45,936 bases of DNA from an uncultured Clostridia bacterium (lineage in GTDB: Bacteria > Bacillota > Clostridia > Oscillospirales > Acutalibacteraceae), in assembly GCA_945787805.1 (NCBI GenBank), contig CALZID010000015.1, positions 1 through 45,936 of the forward strand, read 5' to 3'. Position numbers and translations under genes: made by a program. The notes below the pieces were generated by a model that saw only the letters and a list, made by a program, of their open reading frames with translations, was not told the origin of the DNA and did no database searches. Every line of letters begins with the position of its first letter. Within the stretch, counting starts at the first letter, position 1. Below are positions 42,555 to 45,936 of this stretch, piece by piece.

Positions 42555-43238
42555 ATGAAAAAAGCAAATAGAATTATATGGGGTGTTTTGTTGGTTCTTG
42601 CCGGCGGAATACTTGCATTGAAATCTCTTAACATTCTTAACATCGACATTTTCTTTGACGGCTGGTGGACATTGTTCATCATTGTACCGAGTATCGTCGG
42701 ACTCATAAACGAGCGTGATAAAACGGGAAGCATCATAGGTCTTATCGTGGGCGTTGTACTTCTTCTCTGTGCCCGTGATATTCTTAACTTTGATATGCTC
42801 TGGAAGCTTGTTTTCCCTGCTATCATTATTATTGTGGGTCTTAAACTTGTGTTTGGCGGAGTGTTCAACGGAAAATCAGATAAAATTATGGCAGAAATGA
42901 AAGCCGACGGAACAAATGTTGTAAACGGATTTGCCGCATTCTCGGGTCAGGACCTTTACTTTAACAACGAAGTGTTCAACGGCGCAGAACTCAACGCGGT
43001 TTTCGGCGGTATTAAATGTGACTTGCGCGGCGCAATAATCGAAAAAGACTGTGTAATAAACGCAAGTGCAATCTTCGGCGGAATTGACATTTTTGTACCG
43101 GATTATGTGAATATTAAAGTCCGTTCAAATTCGTTGTTCGGCGGTGTTTCCGATGGAAAACATACAAATTCACCCAATAATACAGTTACATTGTATATTA
43201 ACGGCACAGGCTTATTCGGAGGAGTTGAGATTAAATGA
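42555..43238 (+). CDS. LiaF-like membrane protein
   Basis: The 227-residue protein has about four N-terminal membrane segments (including IIWGVLLVLAGGILAL and SIIGLIVGVVLLLCARDILN), then a beta-helical C-terminal domain with repeated FGG elements (VFGGIKCD, IFGGIDIFVP, LFGGVSDG, LFGGVEIK). This is the LiaF/DUF2154 'cell wall-active antibiotics response' pattern. LiaF in Bacillus restrains the LiaRS two-component system; no LiaRS genes lie here. AAAGGAGAATAATT gives a strong start. It overlaps the next gene (ATGA). Confidence 0.9.
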   Translation: MKKANRIIWGVLLVLAGGILALKSLNILNIDIFFDGWWTLFIIVPSIVGLINERDKTGSIIGLIVGVVLLLCARDILNFDMLWKLVFPAIIIIVGLKLVFGGVFNGKSDKIMAEMKADGTNVVNGFAAFSGQDLYFNNEVFNGAELNAVFGGIKCDLRGAIIEKDCVINASAIFGGIDIFVPDYVNIKVRSNSLFGGVSDGKHTNSPNNTVTLYINGTGLFGGVEIK

Positions 43239-44110
43239 CAAGCTTTCAAAAAACAGTTAAATATATTGCGGTTGCATTCGCTTTGTTTTTGATTGTCAGT
43301 ATTTTCAGCGGAATTCTCGGCGCATTGGGATTTTTAGGCGGCTTTGCCGTGAATAGTGACGACCCTGTGGGCGAAATGAAAGCATATACGGTTTCAAACA
43401 ATATCGACGAACTGGATATTGATATTTCTGCCGCACAGCTTGTAATAAACAACGGCGATGAATTCAAAGTGTCAAGTAATAACAAATATCTTAAAGTCAC
43501 AGAAGAAGGAAATCGCCTTGTGATAAGCGAAACAGACCGTGTGATTTCAAAATCAAGTAACAAAATTCTTGTTGAAATCACTGTTCCCGAAGATATAGTT
43601 TTGAAATCTTCAAAAATCACAACAGGAGCCGGCAAGGTGAGTGTAAAGACTCTTTCAAGTGAAAAAATTTATTTTGAATTAGGTGCGGGTCAGGTTGAAA
43701 TTGAAAATCTAATCGCAACACATTCTTCAAAAATAGTCGGCGGTACGGGACAAATCAATATTAAAAACGGCACATTGAAAAATCTCGACCTTGAAATGGG
43801 CGTGGGCGAGTTAAGATTCAGCGGCGCATTAAAAGGCAGTTGTGATATGGATATGGGCGTAGGTGCCGCACATATCAATTTGCTGGGCAAACTTGACGAT
43901 TATCGCATCGAACTTGAAAAAGGGATTGGAGAAGCACGGATAGACGACAAGAGTTATTCCGATAATTCAACTGTCGGCAGCGGTGAAAACACTGTCGAAA
44001 TTGAGGGCGGTGTCGGCGGAATTTATATTGATTTTGAAGAAATCACAACTAAAAATCCAGAAACAACCACCGCTTTGAATGACTCTGCAACCCAAGCACT
44101 CACAGCATAA
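43235..44110 (+). CDS. DUF4097 family putative membrane-anchored beta-strand protein
   Basis: The 291-residue protein starts with one membrane anchor (YIAVAFALFLIVSIFSGILG, about 10-35) and continues as a repeating beta-strand domain of the DUF4097/adhesin-like type (GAGKVSVKTLSSEKIYFELG, GVGAAHINLLGKL). Its C terminus is Thr-rich. DUF4097 proteins often sit beside LiaF- or ABC-type envelope-response genes, as here. The function is not known. It ends the TetR operon at a strong terminator. Confidence 0.88.
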   Translation: MTSFQKTVKYIAVAFALFLIVSIFSGILGALGFLGGFAVNSDDPVGEMKAYTVSNNIDELDIDISAAQLVINNGDEFKVSSNNKYLKVTEEGNRLVISETDRVISKSSNKILVEITVPEDIVLKSSKITTGAGKVSVKTLSSEKIYFELGAGQVEIENLIATHSSKIVGGTGQINIKNGTLKNLDLEMGVGELRFSGALKGSCDMDMGVGAAHINLLGKLDDYRIELEKGIGEARIDDKSYSDNSTVGSGENTVEIEGGVGGIYIDFEEITTKNPETTTALNDSATQALTA

Positions 44111-44113
44111 TAG

Positions 44114-44160
44114 AAAAATGAGTTGTAAAAAAACAATAGTTTTTTACAACTCATTTTTTT
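44114..44160 (+). terminator. Rho-independent terminator of the TetR-ABC-LiaF operon
   Basis: AAAATGAGTTGTAAAAAA pairs with TTTTTTACAACTCATTTT around loop CAATAG and is followed by further T. Confidence 0.92.
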
Positions 44161-44182
44161 GGTGGAGACGGAGAGGATCGAA
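44160..44182 (-). repeat. Duplicated 3' tail of tRNA-Ala (23 bp)
   Basis: The 23 bases are identical to 44338-44360, which encode the CCA end, the 3' acceptor strand and part of the T arm of tRNA-Ala. The copies are 178 bp apart in the same orientation. This is what an attachment-site duplication or a decayed tRNA gene would leave. Confidence 0.8.
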
Positions 44183-44214
44183 AAAGGCAAGCCTTTTTCA
44201 TTTGCTACGCAAAT
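44181..44214. repeat. Pair of small hairpins related to the 1.1-kb array
   Basis: AAAAAGGC/GCCTTTTT at 44181-44198 and ATTTGC/GCAAAT at 44200-44214 are followed by ATCATATTATATG. The hairpin plus ATATCAT linker matches the style of 1078-1265. The rest of 44215-44300 is GC-rich and non-coding, with GTCG/CGAC pairing, and I cannot assign it. Confidence 0.5.
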
Positions 44215-44302
44215 ATCATATTATATGTCCGTGCTCCTCCGCCTACGGCGAACCGTCGCACATGGACGACAGAGTTCGATCATTGTGTTTATCTCAATAC
44301 GC

Positions 44303-44335
44303 AAAAAAGGAAGTCTGTCAAAATAACAGACTTCC
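44303..44335 (-). terminator. Rho-independent terminator of tRNA-Ala
   Basis: On the minus strand a 10-bp stem GGAAGTCTGT / ACAGACTTCC is followed by six T, three bases after the encoded CCA of tRNA-Ala. Confidence 0.9.
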
Positions 44336-44337
44336 GA

Positions 44338-44413
<76 letters not shown>

Positions 44414-44423
44414 AAGTGATATT

Positions 44424-44452
44424 ATTCTAACACAAATAAATGCGTTTTTCAA
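44424..44452 (-). promoter_or_regulatory. Promoter of tRNA-Ala
   Basis: On the minus strand TTGAAA (44452-44447) and TAGAAT (44429-44424) are spaced by 17 bp, 11 bases before the tRNA. Confidence 0.82.
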
Positions 44453-44502
44453 TAAATTTGTTTATAATTTTTGGCGCAATATGCTTAATTTGCTATTTTC
44501 TA

Positions 44503-44531
44503 TGGAAAATTTCGATGATATGTGATAAAAT
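44503..44531 (+). promoter_or_regulatory. Probable promoter of the alpha/beta hydrolase gene
   Basis: TGGAAA at 44503-44508 and TAAAAT at 44526-44531 have a 17-bp spacer, 28 bases before the start codon. The -35 hexamer is weaker than others in the window. Confidence 0.55.
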
Positions 44532-44558
44532 ATACTATCAAATTTTGTAGGTGATTTT

Positions 44559-45704
44559 TTGGAATTCTTAACAAAGGAATATAATTTCCCGTCACATTCG
44601 GGATTGTGCGACATTTTCGCTCAAAGCGCCGCACCCATTGACTATGGCTCAATAAAGGGAATTGTGCAGATTTCACACGGTATGGCTGAATATTCAAACC
44701 GATATAATCGCTTTGCTCTGGAGCTTTGCAAACAGGGTTATGCGGTGTTTATCAGCGACCATATAGGTCACGGCTCATCAATTACCGACAAAAATATGCT
44801 GGGATTTTTCGGCGAAACTGACGGTGAAGAGCATTTTGTTGAAGACTTGAAAACCTTGACCGATATAATCAAAACCGAATACCCAAACTTGCCGTTTTTT
44901 ATGTTGGGGCACGGAATGGGCTCTCTTATTGCGAGAAAATACACGGCAAAATATGGTTATCTGCTTGACGGCGTGATTTATACGGGCACAAGCGGAGAGA
45001 ATGCGGCTGTGGGCGTAGGCATTCAGCTTGCAAATACATATATTAAGCAAAACGGACCGATGTACCGTTCCGAGCTTATTGATACTATCGCTTTCGGCGC
45101 CTATAACAGAAAAACCGAGAAACGAACACATTGCGACTGGGTTTCCCGAGATGAAGCGGAAGTGGACAAGTTTATTGCGGACGACCTTTGCGGATATAAA
45201 TATACCGTCAGCGGTATGAAAGCATTGTTTAATATGGTTAAACAGGTTTCTTCAAGAAGATGGTATAATTCTGTGCCGCTTAGTATGCACATTCTAATGC
45301 TTTCAGGCTCAAAGGACCCGATAGGGAATTACGGCAAGGGTGTTGAGGAAGTTTATAAAAAGCTTAAAAAGACGGGGCATAAGAATGTGACAATGAAGCT
45401 TTATGACGGTGCCCGTCACGAAATTCTCAACGAAATCAACCGTCAAGAAGTTTATGATGACATTATAAACTGGCTTAACGAGAAAGTTGATATCCATAAA
45501 GAAGAATCCGCTCCGGCGGTGGTTGTACCCGCTATTGACGAAATTCCGAACCCTGAAGAGTTGGCAGAAATCAATGAGAAAAAGATTGAAGAAATCATAG
45601 AACAGGTTGAAGAGATAATCCCCACAACCGAAGATGCAATCGAAGAAAAAACAAAAGAAGTGGTTGCCGAAATAATGGCGGAAGAAATTCAAGACGAAGA
45701 ATAA
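44559..45704 (+). CDS. Alpha/beta hydrolase (Hydrolase_4/lysophospholipase-like) with altered nucleophile elbow
   Basis: The 381-residue protein has the serine aminopeptidase S33/monoglyceride-lipase layout: IVQISHGMAEYSNRYNRFA (about residues 31-49), FISDHIGHGSS, the nucleophile elbow FMLGHGMGSLIARKY (about 115-129), the acid in LSGSKDPIGNYG and the His in YDGARHEILNE. The elbow normally reads G-H-S-M-G. Here the codon is GGA, so the catalytic Ser is Gly. Asp and His are kept. Residues about 310-381 form an acidic, Glu/Pro-rich helical tail not found in ordinary lipases. The start is TTG at 44559 with TAGGTGAT before it, matching the rseP start region. A pseudoenzyme or a shifted nucleophile (the Ser two residues after the elbow) is possible. 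Confidence 0.9.
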   Translation: MEFLTKEYNFPSHSGLCDIFAQSAAPIDYGSIKGIVQISHGMAEYSNRYNRFALELCKQGYAVFISDHIGHGSSITDKNMLGFFGETDGEEHFVEDLKTLTDIIKTEYPNLPFFMLGHGMGSLIARKYTAKYGYLLDGVIYTGTSGENAAVGVGIQLANTYIKQNGPMYRSELIDTIAFGAYNRKTEKRTHCDWVSRDEAEVDKFIADDLCGYKYTVSGMKALFNMVKQVSSRRWYNSVPLSMHILMLSGSKDPIGNYGKGVEEVYKKLKKTGHKNVTMKLYDGARHEILNEINRQEVYDDIINWLNEKVDIHKEESAPAVVVPAIDEIPNPEELAEINEKKIEEIIEQVEEIIPTTEDAIEEKTKEVVAEIMAEEIQDEE

Positions 45705-45750
45705 ACAAGCCCCGCCCTGCGATTTGTTGTTTTTTGCTTCGGGTCATTTT

Positions 45751-45854
45751 GCGGGACGATGTGGGTAGCGAAGCGGCGGCGAGGTAGTGAATGGCAATCC
45801 GGTGGATTGTCAGAGCCGAGCCGTGACCGAACCGCAGTGAGACTCATCGTCCCC
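45751..45854. repeat. Folded non-coding element, likely interspersed repeat
   Basis: GGGACGATG at 45753-45761 pairs with CATCGTCCC at 45845-45853, closing a roughly 100-nt GC-rich domain. Inside it GGCAATCC/GGATTGTC at 45793-45811 forms an 8-bp hairpin. Its base composition is unlike the surrounding AT-rich DNA. No open frame explains it. The rest of the window to 45936 is AT-rich with no recognisable gene. Confidence 0.55.
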
Positions 45855-45936
45855 TACGATAAACGATTATACATTAAAAACAGGGGTTGTAAAAAAAGTG
45901 TAGACCGCATAAAACACCATATATAAAGGTTTTTTA

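Overview
The window looks like a chromosomal segment of an anaerobic, low-GC Clostridia-type Firmicute, most likely a gut Oscillospiraceae/Ruminococcaceae relative. Supporting points are the PolC-type replicative polymerase, a T-box leader on valS, TTGACA/TATAAT promoters with 17-bp spacers, an Fe-S L-serine dehydratase, DUF4364, and LiaF-like and TagD/LicD genes. The genus is inference; nothing here identifies a species. Many genes use a GGTGA-type ribosome-binding site, the 3' half of the Shine-Dalgarno sequence.

Layout. 1-510: end of an rRNA locus (tRNA-Lys, tRNA-Glu, 5S rRNA, tRNA-Asn, terminator). 511-1821: accessory, repeat-rich stretch with a four-helix-bundle gene cut short by an in-frame stop, an inverted field of small hairpins framed by a 33-bp direct repeat, and a REP-like hairpin. 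1822-6035: single genes, namely a small helical protein, an HTH-serine dehydratase fusion with an 18-bp palindrome on its own -10 box, a zinc-ribbon membrane protein, and a convergent sugar-kinase-like gene. 6159-16383: pyrH-frr-uppS-cdsA-dxr-rseP-ispG-polC, the classic Firmicute lipid/isoprenoid/translation cluster, with a PolC that lacks its inserted exonuclease domain. 16405-24109: histidine operon hisZGDCBAIE (no hisH or hisF) with a palindromic operator over the promoter, followed by an M20 peptidase. 24119-25525: uxaC on the minus strand.

25658-36351: yebC, then a surface-glycan cluster (two GT4 enzymes, LicD, TagD, a third GT4, a Wzy-like polymerase, a Wzx-like flippase), then a HAD phosphatase, DUF4364 and ComF. 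36395-39416: T-box leader, valS and terminator. 39481-44160: a consensus promoter with three tandem 13-bp repeats, a TetR regulator, an ABC-2 exporter, a LiaF-like protein and a DUF4097 protein, which together resemble an envelope-stress or drug-response module. 44160-44452: tRNA-Ala on the minus strand with a duplicated 3' tail. 44503-45704: an alpha/beta hydrolase with Gly in place of the nucleophilic Ser. 45751-45854: a folded non-coding element.

The strongest leads are the DNA-binding serine dehydratase with its own palindromic operator, the exonuclease-less PolC, the inverted ~25-bp hairpin array, the tandem repeats before the TetR gene, and the nucleophile-less hydrolase. No CRISPR, prophage or complete insertion sequence was found.
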